Origin: CANLBN01 sp047638515
GTDB taxonomy: Bacteria > Pseudomonadota > Gammaproteobacteria > Pseudomonadales > Cellvibrionaceae
Direction: 5' to 3'
NCBI GenBank assembly: GCA_047638515.1
Contig: JBLIME010000138.1
Coordinates: 1-7,297, forward strand
Length of the DNA stretch: 7,297 nt
The translations under genes were made by a program, and so were the position numbers. The notes under the pieces are model-generated. The model made no database searches. It was not told the origin of the DNA and saw only the letters and a program-made list of their open reading frames with translations. Position 1 is the stretch's first letter, and each line of letters begins with the position of its first letter. Below are positions 1 to 7,146 of the stretch, one piece after another.

Positions 1-1
1 A

Positions 2-1843
2 ATCATTATTGCTCGTTACCATGGATTAAAGTCAGAAGTCGAAGGGTCTTATATCGCGGAAATGGTGCGCCATGAACTTTACCAGCAATACGGTGACGAC
101 ATTTATCGCCTAGGTTTTCGTATTACCACAACCTTAGATGGCAAAGCTCAAACTCAAGCCAATAATGCACTGCAAGCAGGGCTATTAAAATACGACAGAG
201 ATCACGGCTTACGCAAACCTGCAGATCAAAAGTTTTTAACGCCCACCAAACTACAAACTTATGATAATGAAATAACCCTTACTTGGCCTTCTCGCTTAGA
301 TAACAAACAAGATATTGATTGGCCAGCCACTCTTGATGACTGGCAAAGTGAATTAAATAATAAAGGACAGTATGGCTTATTACATCCGGCGATTGTCGCT
401 CAAGTATTAGAGACGGGTGCTTGGATTATCAGCGGACAAAAACAGTGGTCTTGGCTTCCTTTCAGCGGAGTAAAGTGGGCCAAGCCTTATATCAGTGTTG
501 ATCGGGTCGGCAGAGAACCCAGTGCGACGAGTGATGTACTTTCTCAGGGACAAGTCATCTGGGTAACCGCCAGTGCAACCTCTGGTATACAGCTGGCACA
601 AATCCCAGAAGCTGAAGGGGCGCTAATTTCTATCGATCCTTCCCAAGGTGCAATCAGAGCGTTAGTAGGCGGTTTTTCATACGGATTAAACAAATACAAC
701 CGAGCCATTCAAGCTGACCGCCAGCCAGGCTCTGCTTTTAAGCCCTTTATTTATAGTGCTGCACTCGCGAACGGGCTAACCCCTGCCAGCATTATTAATG
801 ATGCGCCTGTTGTTTTTAAAGATGCAGGCCTTGAAAATACTTGGCGCCCAGAAAACTCCAGTGGAAAATTCTATGGACCCACTCGATTACGAGAAGCACT
901 TTATAAATCCCAAAATTTAGTATCAATACGCATTCTAAAACAACTGGGTCCGCGCAAAGCCATCAACTACATTGCGCCTTTTGGTTTTCCAAGAGAGAAG
1001 CTCAGTAAAGACCTATCCCTTGCTTTAGGCGCGTCTGCAGTAACCCCACTGGAGCTTGCAACAGGATATACCGTGTTGGCCAATGGTGGCTTTCAGGTTA
1101 AGCCCTATTTCATTGAACGCATTGAAGTGGGGAGCGAAAAAGAACCTTTGTTCCAAGCCAATCCAATGCAAGCTTGCTTGGAATGTACCACGACGGATGA
1201 TAATTCGAGCCAAGCGGATAGTACTCAGCCAATTCAAAGTGAAAACCAGGCTTTGCTTGAGGCTATTAGCGCCCCAATATCAGAAGCGCTAGTAGCAGAA
1301 TCACTGGCCTCAAAAACAGCCCCGGTGATCAAGCTTGCGCCTCGGATTATGGACGAGCGCACACATTTCATTATGAACAATATGCTGCAAGATGTAATTA
1401 AGCGCGGCACAGGCAAGCGTGCTCTCGCACTTAATCGCAACGATCTTGCAGGTAAAACAGGCACCACTAATGACCAAAAAGATGCTTGGTTTTCTGGTTA
1501 TAATCGCGATCTTGTTACGAGCGTATGGATAGGTTTTGACCAACCCCGCACGTTAGGACGCTGGGCATTTGGCGGCAATACTGCATTGCCAGTTTGGGTA
1601 AACTATATGGGCGCCATGCTCGCGGATAAGAAGTATCGTCCTTTTCCTCAACCGGATGGCATAGTAAACGTTCGCATTGATCCAGAGACAGGTTTATTAG
1701 CACAACCAGGGCAAGCTAATGCGATTTTTGAATTATTCAAGCAAGAACAAATACCCGCACGCGACACTTCAAAGCCAAGAACTCCCATACAAAGCGATAG
1801 GGATGAGGACGACGATCAAAATTCGCCACAACTGCTCTTCTAA
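2..1843 (+). CDS. mrcA: Penicillin-binding protein 1A, C-terminal part (5' end outside window)
   Basis: Class A PBP of the inner membrane that polymerises and cross-links peptidoglycan. The frame is open from base 2, and the residues before the first ATG (base 62) already match the family (YIAEMVRHEL, then YRLGFRITTTLD), so that ATG is internal and the glycosyltransferase domain lies upstream. About 613 residues are visible. They include an OB-like insert (roughly 60-170), then the transpeptidase domain with SAFK at 244-247 (catalytic Ser244, base 731), SQN at 303-305 and KTGTT from 485. A Cys pair (CLEC, 392-395) matches the CPEC I recall in E. coli PBP1A. It is followed by a variable Ser/Ala/Glu-rich linker to about 455, and the C-terminus ends in LF as in E. 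coli. All active-site motifs are intact. Also called ponA. The gene is convergent with the malic enzyme. Confidence 0.95.
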   Translation: MIIARYHGLKSEVEGSYIAEMVRHELYQQYGDDIYRLGFRITTTLDGKAQTQANNALQAGLLKYDRDHGLRKPADQKFLTPTKLQTYDNEITLTWPSRLDNKQDIDWPATLDDWQSELNNKGQYGLLHPAIVAQVLETGAWIISGQKQWSWLPFSGVKWAKPYISVDRVGREPSATSDVLSQGQVIWVTASATSGIQLAQIPEAEGALISIDPSQGAIRALVGGFSYGLNKYNRAIQADRQPGSAFKPFIYSAALANGLTPASIINDAPVVFKDAGLENTWRPENSSGKFYGPTRLREALYKSQNLVSIRILKQLGPRKAINYIAPFGFPREKLSKDLSLALGASAVTPLELATGYTVLANGGFQVKPYFIERIEVGSEKEPLFQANPMQACLECTTTDDNSSQADSTQPIQSENQALLEAISAPISEALVAESLASKTAPVIKLAPRIMDERTHFIMNNMLQDVIKRGTGKRALALNRNDLAGKTGTTNDQKDAWFSGYNRDLVTSVWIGFDQPRTLGRWAFGGNTALPVWVNYMGAMLADKKYRPFPQPDGIVNVRIDPETGLLAQPGQANAIFELFKQEQIPARDTSKPRTPIQSDRDEDDDQNSPQLLF

Positions 1844-1887
1844 TACTCAAGAGCAGGCTATATATTGAAATAAATATATAAAGTAAC

Positions 1888-1927
1888 AGACATAAAAAAA
1901 CCGGCCTAAGCCGGTTTTTTTATGTCT
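1888..1927. terminator. Bidirectional Rho-independent terminator
   Basis: A perfect inverted repeat has 18-base arms (1888-1905 and 1910-1927) and a 4-base CTAA loop. Its GC core is CCGGC/GCCGG, flanked by seven A on the left and seven T on the right, so either strand gives a GC stem followed by a U tract. It sits 44 bases past the PBP1A stop and 27 bases past the malic enzyme stop, so it can end both convergent transcripts. Confidence 0.93.
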
Positions 1928-1954
1928 ACCAAAAACTCACCAACGATCTAATTA

Positions 1955-3217
1955 TTAGATATCGTCAACTGAGTTTAATGGGTAGTTCGCTGGGTAAGGA
2001 AGCTGAGCAACCCCAGTATCAACAGCCGCTTTAGCAACCGCTGCCGCTACCACACCCAATAGACGAGAGTCTGTTGGCTTAGGGATAATGTACTCACGAC
2101 CTAACTCTAAAGAAGTCAGTTCGTAGGCATCCAATACATCCTGAGGAACAGGTTCTTTCGCCAGACTAGCAATTGCATAAGCAGCAGCCAACTTCATCTC
2201 TTCGTTGATTACAGACGCACGAACGTCTAAAGCACCACGGAAGATGAATGGGAAACCAAGAACGTTGTTCACCTGGTTAGGAAAATCAGAACGGCCCGTC
2301 GACATAATCAAGTCATCACGAACTTCGTGCGCAAGGGCAGGAGCGATTTCTGGATCTGGGTTAGAACAGGCGAAAACGATTGGGTTTGGCGCCATCTTTT
2401 TCAATAGTTCAGGGGCTAGCAAGTTAGGACCTGAAAGACCTAGGAAGATGTCAGCACCTTCCATCGCATCAGCCAAGGTACGCTTGTCAGTTTCAACTGC
2501 AAACATCGCCTTATATTGATTAAGATCGTCACGACCCGAATGAATAACGCCTTTACGATCACACATAAAGATGTTTTGAGGCTTCATGCCTGCAAGTATC
2601 AATAGCTTAGAGCAAGAGATCGCAGCAGCGCCCGCACCCAAAACAGTCATAGTCGCGTCTTCAAGCTTCTTACCTTGAATTTCTAAGGCATTGATCATAC
2701 CGGCAACTGTTACAATCGCAGTACCGTGCTGATCATCATGGAAAACAGGGATAGAACACTGTTCGATCAAGGTACGTTCGATTTCAAAACACTCAGGGGC
2801 TTTGATATCTTCAAGGTTAATACCACCAAAGGTATTAGCAATGCGGCGCACGGTATCGATAAAGGCTTGTGGGCTTTCAGATTCAACTTCGATATCGATA
2901 GAATCGATACCGGCAAAACGTTTAAATAATAAAGACTTACCTTCCATCACTGGCTTAGAAGCCAATGGACCTAGGTTACCAAGGCCTAAAATAGCAGAAC
3001 CGTCAGTAATAACAGCCACTAAGTTGCCTTTACCCGTGTAACGGTAAGCATCTTCTGGATTTGCAGCGATGGCTTTAACCGGCTCAGCAACACCAGGGCT
3101 GTAAGCTAGGGCTAAATCACGAGCTGTTTGCGCAGGAGTAGACAGTTCGATACTGATCTTACCTGGCTTAGGAAACTCATGATAATCGAGGGCAGCTTGC
3201 TTCATATCTTCAGACAT
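1955..3217 (-). CDS. maeB: Malic enzyme, single-domain MaeB-type
   Basis: Cytosolic oxidative decarboxylation of malate to pyruvate and CO2 with reduction of NAD(P)+, linking the TCA cycle to pyruvate and NADPH supply. The 420-residue protein has an N-terminal malic domain with catalytic Tyr39 (AYSPG), Lys94 (MEGK), metal ligands Glu136/Asp137 (LEDIKAPE) and Asp161/162 (FHDDQHGTA). The Rossmann domain follows with GAGAAA at 194-199, CSNPDPEI near 284-291 and the GRSDFPNQVNNVLGFPF block near 308-324. It resembles the malic half of E. coli MaeB (about 759 residues) but lacks the C-terminal phosphotransacetylase-like domain, as in the roughly 420-residue Pseudomonas form. NADP preference is inferred from the family. 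The ATG at 3217 is chosen because GGAAGAG (3222-3228) lies 4 bases upstream; Met5 is an alternative start. Confidence 0.93.
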   Translation of the reverse strand: MSEDMKQAALDYHEFPKPGKISIELSTPAQTARDLALAYSPGVAEPVKAIAANPEDAYRYTGKGNLVAVITDGSAILGLGNLGPLASKPVMEGKSLLFKRFAGIDSIDIEVESESPQAFIDTVRRIANTFGGINLEDIKAPECFEIERTLIEQCSIPVFHDDQHGTAIVTVAGMINALEIQGKKLEDATMTVLGAGAAAISCSKLLILAGMKPQNIFMCDRKGVIHSGRDDLNQYKAMFAVETDKRTLADAMEGADIFLGLSGPNLLAPELLKKMAPNPIVFACSNPDPEIAPALAHEVRDDLIMSTGRSDFPNQVNNVLGFPFIFRGALDVRASVINEEMKLAAAYAIASLAKEPVPQDVLDAYELTSLELGREYIIPKPTDSRLLGVVAAAVAKAAVDTGVAQLPYPANYPLNSVDDI

Positions 3218-3307
3218 TTTGCTCTTCCAATTGCGTAATAATTAGGTGGAGAGGATAGCGTAAACCAAACACAAAACTGGCTCACGTAAAAAGTAGGACA
3301 TTAGATA

Positions 3308-3323
3308 CCAAAATTTGGCCAAA
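3308..3323. promoter_or_regulatory. Overlapping palindromes upstream of maeB, possible operator
   Basis: CCAAAATTTGG (3308-3318, five-base arms around one central A) overlaps the perfect 10-base palindrome TTTGGCCAAA (3314-3323), giving three alternating half-sites. On the minus strand it lies just upstream of TCTAAT (3300-3305), which matches the sigma-70 -10 consensus at five of six positions. It would therefore cover the spacer and -35 side of a maeB promoter about 80 bases before the start codon. The arms are short and AT-rich, so chance is possible, and no regulator is identified. Confidence 0.25.
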
Positions 3324-3434
3324 AAATCCAGCAAAGCGAACAAAATCAATCAATTTTTAGCTCATATTTACTTCAAATCACCAATTAGCCGATTACTGGG
3401 GAAATTGACTACAAATATTCGTTACTCAAACGAT

Positions 3435-3515
3435 CTACTGAATTAAGACGCTGGGGCTGTTCTTTTGAGGCCTCCCGTTGAGGATAAAGCTTAGCGATTT
3501 CTGTGTCGTTAACAT
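3435..3515 (-). CDS. Possible 26-residue ORF or decayed small gene after cpxA
   Basis: An ATG at 3515 opens a 26-codon frame ending in TAG at 3435-3437. AAGGAG lies 3 bases upstream and overlaps the end of cpxA, which is closer than usual. The ATG frame translates to nothing I recognise. The frame shifted by one base, which is the cpxA frame continued past its stop, stays open for 37 codons to a TAG at 3409-3411. It reads in a charged, protein-like way (NDTEIAKLYPQ, then ASKEQPQRLNSV). Inserting one G after the ATG would join the start to that frame. This could be an eroded small gene, a real short peptide, or chance. Confidence 0.2.
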   Translation of the reverse strand: MLTTQKSLSFILNGRPQKNSPSVLIQ

Positions 3516-3522
3516 AATCTCC

Positions 3523-4854
3523 TTAAGTTTTAGCCTGATCGGGTAAAGACCACTCAACACACAAACCCGAACCTGGAATATTTTTTGCGCACACCTCGCC
3601 CCGATGCATATTTAGAATTCGCTGTACCATCGCTAAGCCAATACCATAACCACCGCTGACGGCATGACTTCGTGATTGATCAGCTTGGGTGAAAGGAGCA
3701 AAAATATCTTCAAGCTGATCCTCACTGACTCCTGGGCCTTGATCGCATATTTTAAAAATAAGCTGCTGATCAGTTTTCCTCAAGCTTAATGTCAATATAC
3801 CCGAGTCAGGACTAAAGCGAATAGCGTTACGCAATACGTTATCAAAAGCTCGCTGCATCAATACCGCATCAATATTACAAAATACTTCTTCCGACTCCAA
3901 CTGCCACTTTATAGTCAGGTGCTTAGCCGCTAATTCCAATTCAGCATCTTGTAGCCAAATTTTAAACAACTTCACAAGATCTAACTTCTCAGTGGTCAAA
4001 TCACCCTCTTGCTGCAATTTAGCCAAATCTAAAATCTGTGTCACTAGGTTGGCCACTTGCCCTGCAGCGCGCTCAATTCTGTCATGCTCAGCTTGCAAAG
4101 AATTGGCTGAGTCTTTTTTACGTGCAATACCTAATGCTATTTGCAATCGTGTTAGCGGTGAGCGTAATTCATGAGAAACATCGCGCAATAACTGACGATG
4201 ACTTTGCAAGAGGCGCTGCAACGAATCCGCCATTTCAACAAACTCTATCGATAAATCACCCAACTCATCGCCACGATTAAGATTGGACCGCAACTCGGAG
4301 ATATCAAAATCTCCTGCGCTCAATTTTTTAGCCGCCTTCTGTAAACGGCGAATAGGACTTGTTAAATGCCACGCAAGTACCCCACACATAAGAGAAACCA
4401 TGAGTACCACTAAAAAAGGAATTAACCAGCGCTCCCCATCATCTAAAGAATGACGCCAATGATAACGACTCACCGCAATGTATATCTGCTCGCGGTGAAC
4501 CAAGGGCCCCATCATCATATAGCCGTCTTCCTGCCCCCATAGCGACTGCTGTTCAGCAACAGCATGCTCATAAAATTCAGCAACATCATGAGGAAGGTCG
4601 TTCAGTTGCGGCTCTTCGAATTTAACAATATTCCAACCGGGCTCCAAGCGCGCCCATAACCCTCGTTTTTTAATGGCTAATGGCTGGCTATTTTCAGCAA
4701 TGCGCTGCAATAAAATTTTCTCGCGCAACTCTAACGGTCGATGATAATCGTCTTGCAGCCATTGAAAAGACAGTGTAGCAACCGTCATACTCACAATAAC
4801 AACAATCCAAAACCAAAGAAAAATCTTAATAAATAACGAATTTCGCCAGCGCAT
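3523..4854 (-). CDS. cpxA: Cpx-type envelope-stress sensor histidine kinase
   Basis: Inner-membrane kinase and phosphatase partner of CpxR, sensing envelope damage. Its 443 residues run as follows: membrane segment about 8-30, periplasmic sensor region about 31-142, second membrane segment about 143-165, and HAMP about 165-217 (SPIRRLQKAAKKLSAGDFD). The dimerisation/phosphoacceptor helix has His228 in DVSHELRSPLTRLQ. The ATPase domain has an N box (Asn339 and Asn343, NVLRNAIRFSP), a G1 box DQGPG at 371-375 and GGYGIGLA at 401-408. No catalytic motif is missing. It starts 47 bases after the cpxR stop, so the two are probably co-transcribed. Only a weak TAGG-type ribosome site precedes the ATG, which may mean low or coupled translation. 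The name rests on the H box and on the strongly CpxR-like partner; the periplasmic region was not compared directly. Confidence 0.88.
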   Translation of the reverse strand: MRWRNSLFIKIFLWFWIVVIVSMTVATLSFQWLQDDYHRPLELREKILLQRIAENSQPLAIKKRGLWARLEPGWNIVKFEEPQLNDLPHDVAEFYEHAVAEQQSLWGQEDGYMMMGPLVHREQIYIAVSRYHWRHSLDDGERWLIPFLVVLMVSLMCGVLAWHLTSPIRRLQKAAKKLSAGDFDISELRSNLNRGDELGDLSIEFVEMADSLQRLLQSHRQLLRDVSHELRSPLTRLQIALGIARKKDSANSLQAEHDRIERAAGQVANLVTQILDLAKLQQEGDLTTEKLDLVKLFKIWLQDAELELAAKHLTIKWQLESEEVFCNIDAVLMQRAFDNVLRNAIRFSPDSGILTLSLRKTDQQLIFKICDQGPGVSEDQLEDIFAPFTQADQSRSHAVSGGYGIGLAMVQRILNMHRGEVCAKNIPGSGLCVEWSLPDQAKT

Positions 4855-4901
4855 ATCAGTGCCTAACTTAAGAAATTTTTAAATGAACAGCCTGATTATG
4901 T

Positions 4902-5588
4902 TCAGTCCTGTACCAAGATATAACCTTGGCCACGCACTGTTTTAATATACGCTTTACCGTCATTACGCTCACCGAGCTTTTTGCGTAAATTACTGACATG
5001 CATATCGATGCTACGATCGAACGCACTTAATCGACGCCCTAATGCACTTTGAGAAAGCACTTCTTTATCGACCACCTCGCCCGCACTTTCCAATAGCGTT
5101 AACAACACACCAAACTCTGCACCCGTAAGTTCGACTTCTTCGTTGTGCAACTTTACGCTGCGGGTCGCTTTATGCAGTTTAAGCTCATCAACCTGAAGCC
5201 ATGCATTGGCTACCTTAGGCTGCCCTGCTTCAATACGGCGAAACAACGCCTTAATCCGAGCGACAAGCTCATGGTGGTGATAAGGTTTAGGGATATAATC
5301 ATCCGCACCATGCTCTAAGCCCAAGACACGATCAACACTGTCACCTCGGGCCGTCAGCATAATCACCGGCAACATTGACTCAGTACGTAGCTTCTTAAGG
5401 ACGTCAAAACCATTCATTTTTGGCAACATCACATCCAATAAAACCAGATCGTATTGGCCTGTTAGTGCTGCGGCTAAACCCGACTCACCATCATGACATA
5501 CCGCTAGCTGATAACCTTCCATAGCTAAGTATTCTTGTAACAGTTCGCCCAACTCATAATCATCATCGATTAACAAAATTTGATACAT
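4902..5588 (-). CDS. cpxR: Cpx-type response regulator, OmpR/PhoB family
   Basis: DNA-binding regulator phosphorylated by CpxA. From the ATG at 5588 it is 228 residues. The receiver domain (1-118) has the acidic cluster Asp8-Asp10, phosphoacceptor Asp52 (LLDVMLPKMNG), Thr79 and Lys101 (PKP). The winged-helix effector domain spans about 130-226 (ELTGAEFGVLLTLL, then RRLSAFDRSIDMHVSNLRKKL and IKTVRGQGYILV). The blocks RVLGLEHGADDY and LGRRLSAFDRSIDMHVSNLR are close to E. coli CpxR, which supports the specific name. An in-frame TTG at 5606 would add six residues, but the ATG is preferred for its ribosome site and because MYQILLIDDD aligns with CpxR MNKILLVDDD. Its -35/-10 region is weak. It is the first gene of cpxRA, and no cpxP lies beside it. 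Confidence 0.93.
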   Translation of the reverse strand: MYQILLIDDDYELGELLQEYLAMEGYQLAVCHDGESGLAAALTGQYDLVLLDVMLPKMNGFDVLKKLRTESMLPVIMLTARGDSVDRVLGLEHGADDYIPKPYHHHELVARIKALFRRIEAGQPKVANAWLQVDELKLHKATRSVKLHNEEVELTGAEFGVLLTLLESAGEVVDKEVLSQSALGRRLSAFDRSIDMHVSNLRKKLGERNDGKAYIKTVRGQGYILVQD

Positions 5589-5593
5589 TACAT

Positions 5594-5600
5594 CCACCTT
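5594..5600 (-). promoter_or_regulatory. Ribosome binding site fixing the cpxR start
   Basis: AAGGTGG on the minus strand lies 5 bases before the ATG at 5588 and supports that start over the upstream in-frame TTG at 5606, which has no comparable site. Confidence 0.75.
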
Positions 5601-5629
5601 TAACAAGATTTGCCTCTACCCAAGACCTA

Positions 5630-5658
5630 ACTATAATGAGAGTGTAAAGCGCGGCCAT
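5630..5658 (-). promoter_or_regulatory. Candidate cpxRA promoter
   Basis: On the minus strand TATAGT (5630-5635) is a reasonable -10. The hexamer 17 bases upstream, ATGGCC (5653-5658), matches the -35 consensus at only three of six positions, so activator help would be needed. One GTAAA (plus strand, 5644-5648) resembles half of the CpxR box (GTAAA-N5-GTAAA), but the second half is absent. Placement between the upstream terminator and the cpxR start is right; the exact element is uncertain. Confidence 0.35.
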
Positions 5659-5666
5659 AAATAAGG

Positions 5667-5685
5667 GGAAGGGTTTTACCCTTCC
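5667..5685 (-). terminator. Hairpin terminator after the tqsA-like gene
   Basis: A perfect inverted repeat has 8-base arms (GGAAGGGT/ACCCTTCC) around a 3-base loop, 45 bases past the stop of the upstream gene. On the minus strand it is followed by CCTTATTTAT, a poor U tract, so termination may be partial and some transcript could run into cpxRA. Confidence 0.65.
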
Positions 5686-5729
5686 TGACGCTAAATAAAG
5701 AAAAACACTCGATAGTCCATCATCTCTTA

Positions 5730-6743
5730 TCAATGTCCCAGCAATATCGCCAACCAGCGATTGCGCTGACTATTCTCTAATCCTATTTTAACCACCATCG
5801 TCAACGGAATTGAAAGCAGCATGCCGACAGGACCAAATATCCACCCCCAAAAAACTAACGATAAAAAAACAACCAGAGTCGACAAGCCCAAAGAGCGCCC
5901 CATAAATTTGGGTTCAATGACATTACCGAACAGTACATTGGTCACTAAGTACAAACACGCCACCAGTATTGCACTCATCGGACCCAGCTGAATTAATGCG
6001 ATCAACATTGGCGGCACTGCAGCAATAATAGAACCAATATTGGGAATGAAATTTAATAAAAAAGCGATCACCGCCCACAAGATTGCATAATCGACTCCAA
6101 TCCAAGCTAGCGTGATTCCGACAATAATTCCGGTGCCCATACTGACCAAGGTTTTAATTAATAAATAACGCTGCACTGAATCGCTAAAGCTCTGATAATA
6201 ATCAAGTGCCTGGGTCTTGCTGCCTAATGCTCGTTTAAGTTTTTCAGGAAAATCGGAGGCCTCTAATAAAATAAATATCACTGAAAATAAAATCAAAAAA
6301 GTATTCGTCAGTACACTTCCTAAGCCACTAAACACCTTAGCGACCATTTTCATGACCGCACCTGGGTCAATATAATTACTCAATATAGCCTCATCAACAA
6401 CAATACCAAAACCACTCAGCGTCGCGATGATGCCAGCCCCTTGTTGCTGTAATTTTTGTTCATACTCGGGCAGATCTTGATAAAAAGCTGATAAACTCGC
6501 ACCTACAACCGTTCCTAATGTTGCCGTAATTAGAAAAAACAGTACCGCAACCAACAGTACTGACAATATCGAAGGCACCCTTTTCTCTTTTAACCAAATC
6601 ATCATTGGCGTGCATAAAACAGCAATGAATACCGCCAATAAAAAGGGAACTATTAACTGAGTTGCTGCTTTCAAGCCTGCAACAATAATAATGAACGCGG
6701 CAAGATTAATCATTACATTATGATTTACTAAAGGCTTATTCAT
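5730..6743 (-). CDS. tqsA: AI-2E family transporter, TqsA-like
   Basis: Polytopic inner-membrane protein of the AI-2E (PerM/YdgG) family. E. coli TqsA is reported to export the quorum signal AI-2, whereas other members are linked to different substrates, so the substrate here is inferred. It is 337 residues against about 344 for TqsA. A membrane hairpin at about 11-47 is followed by a segment at 58-83, a soluble stretch at about 85-140 containing YIDPGAVM, and segments near 143-161, 197-248, 252-275 and 286-318. NFIPNIGSIIAAVPP (231-245) and GRSLGLSTLVVFLSLVFWGW (282-301) are nearly identical to TqsA as I recall it. The ATG at 6743 is chosen because MNKP aligns with TqsA MAKP. An in-frame GTG at 6749, with AAGGA 6 bases upstream, is nearly as good and adds two residues. 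It reads in the same direction as cpxRA but is separated by a hairpin. Confidence 0.9.
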   Translation of the reverse strand: MNKPLVNHNVMINLAAFIIIVAGLKAATQLIVPFLLAVFIAVLCTPMMIWLKEKRVPSILSVLLVAVLFFLITATLGTVVGASLSAFYQDLPEYEQKLQQQGAGIIATLSGFGIVVDEAILSNYIDPGAVMKMVAKVFSGLGSVLTNTFLILFSVIFILLEASDFPEKLKRALGSKTQALDYYQSFSDSVQRYLLIKTLVSMGTGIIVGITLAWIGVDYAILWAVIAFLLNFIPNIGSIIAAVPPMLIALIQLGPMSAILVACLYLVTNVLFGNVIEPKFMGRSLGLSTLVVFLSLVFWGWIFGPVGMLLSIPLTMVVKIGLENSQRNRWLAILLGH

Positions 6744-6746
6744 GGC

Positions 6747-6760
6747 CACCTTGATTCCTT
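6747..6760 (-). promoter_or_regulatory. Two overlapping ribosome sites before tqsA
   Basis: Two AAGG cores occur in tandem on the minus strand. AAGGA (6756-6760) is spaced 6 bases from the GTG at 6749, and AAGGTGG (6746-6752) has its AAGG core 5 bases from the ATG at 6743. Each start therefore has its own site, and the true start cannot be fixed from spacing alone. Confidence 0.5.
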
Positions 6761-6862
6761 AAGTTATGTCTTTCTATTGATCCACTGTAGCCAATTTATA
6801 ACTACTTTATGACTATTGGTTACTCGCTGGGTGAGTACATACTGGCAATACCATTAATCCAT

Positions 6863-6898
6863 CGTCTGCTTTATTAGCCTGTCAAAATAAGCAGAACG
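6863..6898. other. Imperfect hairpin of unknown role
   Basis: CGTCTGCTTTATT (6863-6875) can pair with AATAAGCAGAACG (6886-6898). Twelve pairs form with one single-base bulge on each side, closing a 10-base loop. No T tract follows on either strand, so it is not a standard terminator. It lies about 120 bases upstream of tqsA, where it could be a leader structure, an operator or part of a small RNA; the sequence does not say which. Confidence 0.4.
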
Positions 6899-6924
6899 AC
6901 AACTATATTAGCAAGAGTTATCCA

Positions 6925-7014
6925 ATGCCAGAGATACGTTATACCTTGTGGACTCGCCGCCTTACAAATCCCAAGAACCCATGCCCAACATTGGCTAATT
7001 TAAAATTAGTGTGA
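6925..7014 (+). CDS. Doubtful 29-residue ORF
   Basis: The ATG at 6925 opens 29 codons ending in TGA at 7012-7014, with a weak AAGAG seven bases upstream and a TATATT that could be a -10 at 6904-6909. The translation (MPEIRYTLWTRRLTNP and onward) is unfamiliar. An ORF of this length is expected by chance, so it is listed only because this stretch is otherwise empty. Confidence 0.1.
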   Translation: MPEIRYTLWTRRLTNPKNPCPTLANLKLV

Positions 7015-7146
7015 CTATAATTACCAAAGATACTGGCCTCCAAAGTCAAAGTGCGACTCTCGTGAGCTCTACGATTGTGAGCAATCAAGGTAATAAACTC
7101 TAACCCACTGAAATACCGTTGAATTCAAACATTTCATGGCTACGAA

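Larger units (their letters stand above)
3218..3522. other. Intergenic gap between cpxA and maeB
   Basis: 305 bases separate the cpxA stop from the maeB start, both genes reading leftward. The gap holds overlapping palindromes at 3308-3323, a -10-like TCTAAT on the minus strand at 3300-3305 without a good -35, and a short open stretch right after the cpxA stop (3409-3522). I see no hairpin with a U tract ending the cpxRA transcript and no strong sigma-70 promoter for maeB, so both are unresolved. Confidence 0.6.

Noticed and set aside
62..64. ATG at base 62 as the PBP1A start
   Set aside because: The frame is open to the window edge and the upstream residues (YIAEM...) belong to the family, so the ATG is internal.
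407..1703. Small ORFs in other frames inside the PBP1A gene
   Set aside because: They overlap a clearly conserved coding frame, lack ribosome sites and have no recognisable sequence. The same applies to antisense ORFs inside maeB, cpxA and tqsA.
5589..5606. TTG start at 5606 for cpxR
   Set aside because: It adds six residues not seen in the family, and the ATG at 5588 has a well-spaced AAGGTGG.
5644..5679. Possible CpxR box formed by GTAAA and TTTAC
   Set aside because: The halves are inverted and about 26 bases apart, one inside the terminator hairpin, unlike the tandem five-base spacing of known boxes.
6995..7009. AT-rich palindrome CTAATTTAAAATTAG
   Set aside because: Low complexity in an AT-rich stretch, with no promoter or gene context to give it meaning.
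7073..7086. GATTG-TGAG-CAATC dyad resembling a lac operator half
   Set aside because: Five-base arms are expected by chance, and no LacI-family gene or associated promoter is nearby.
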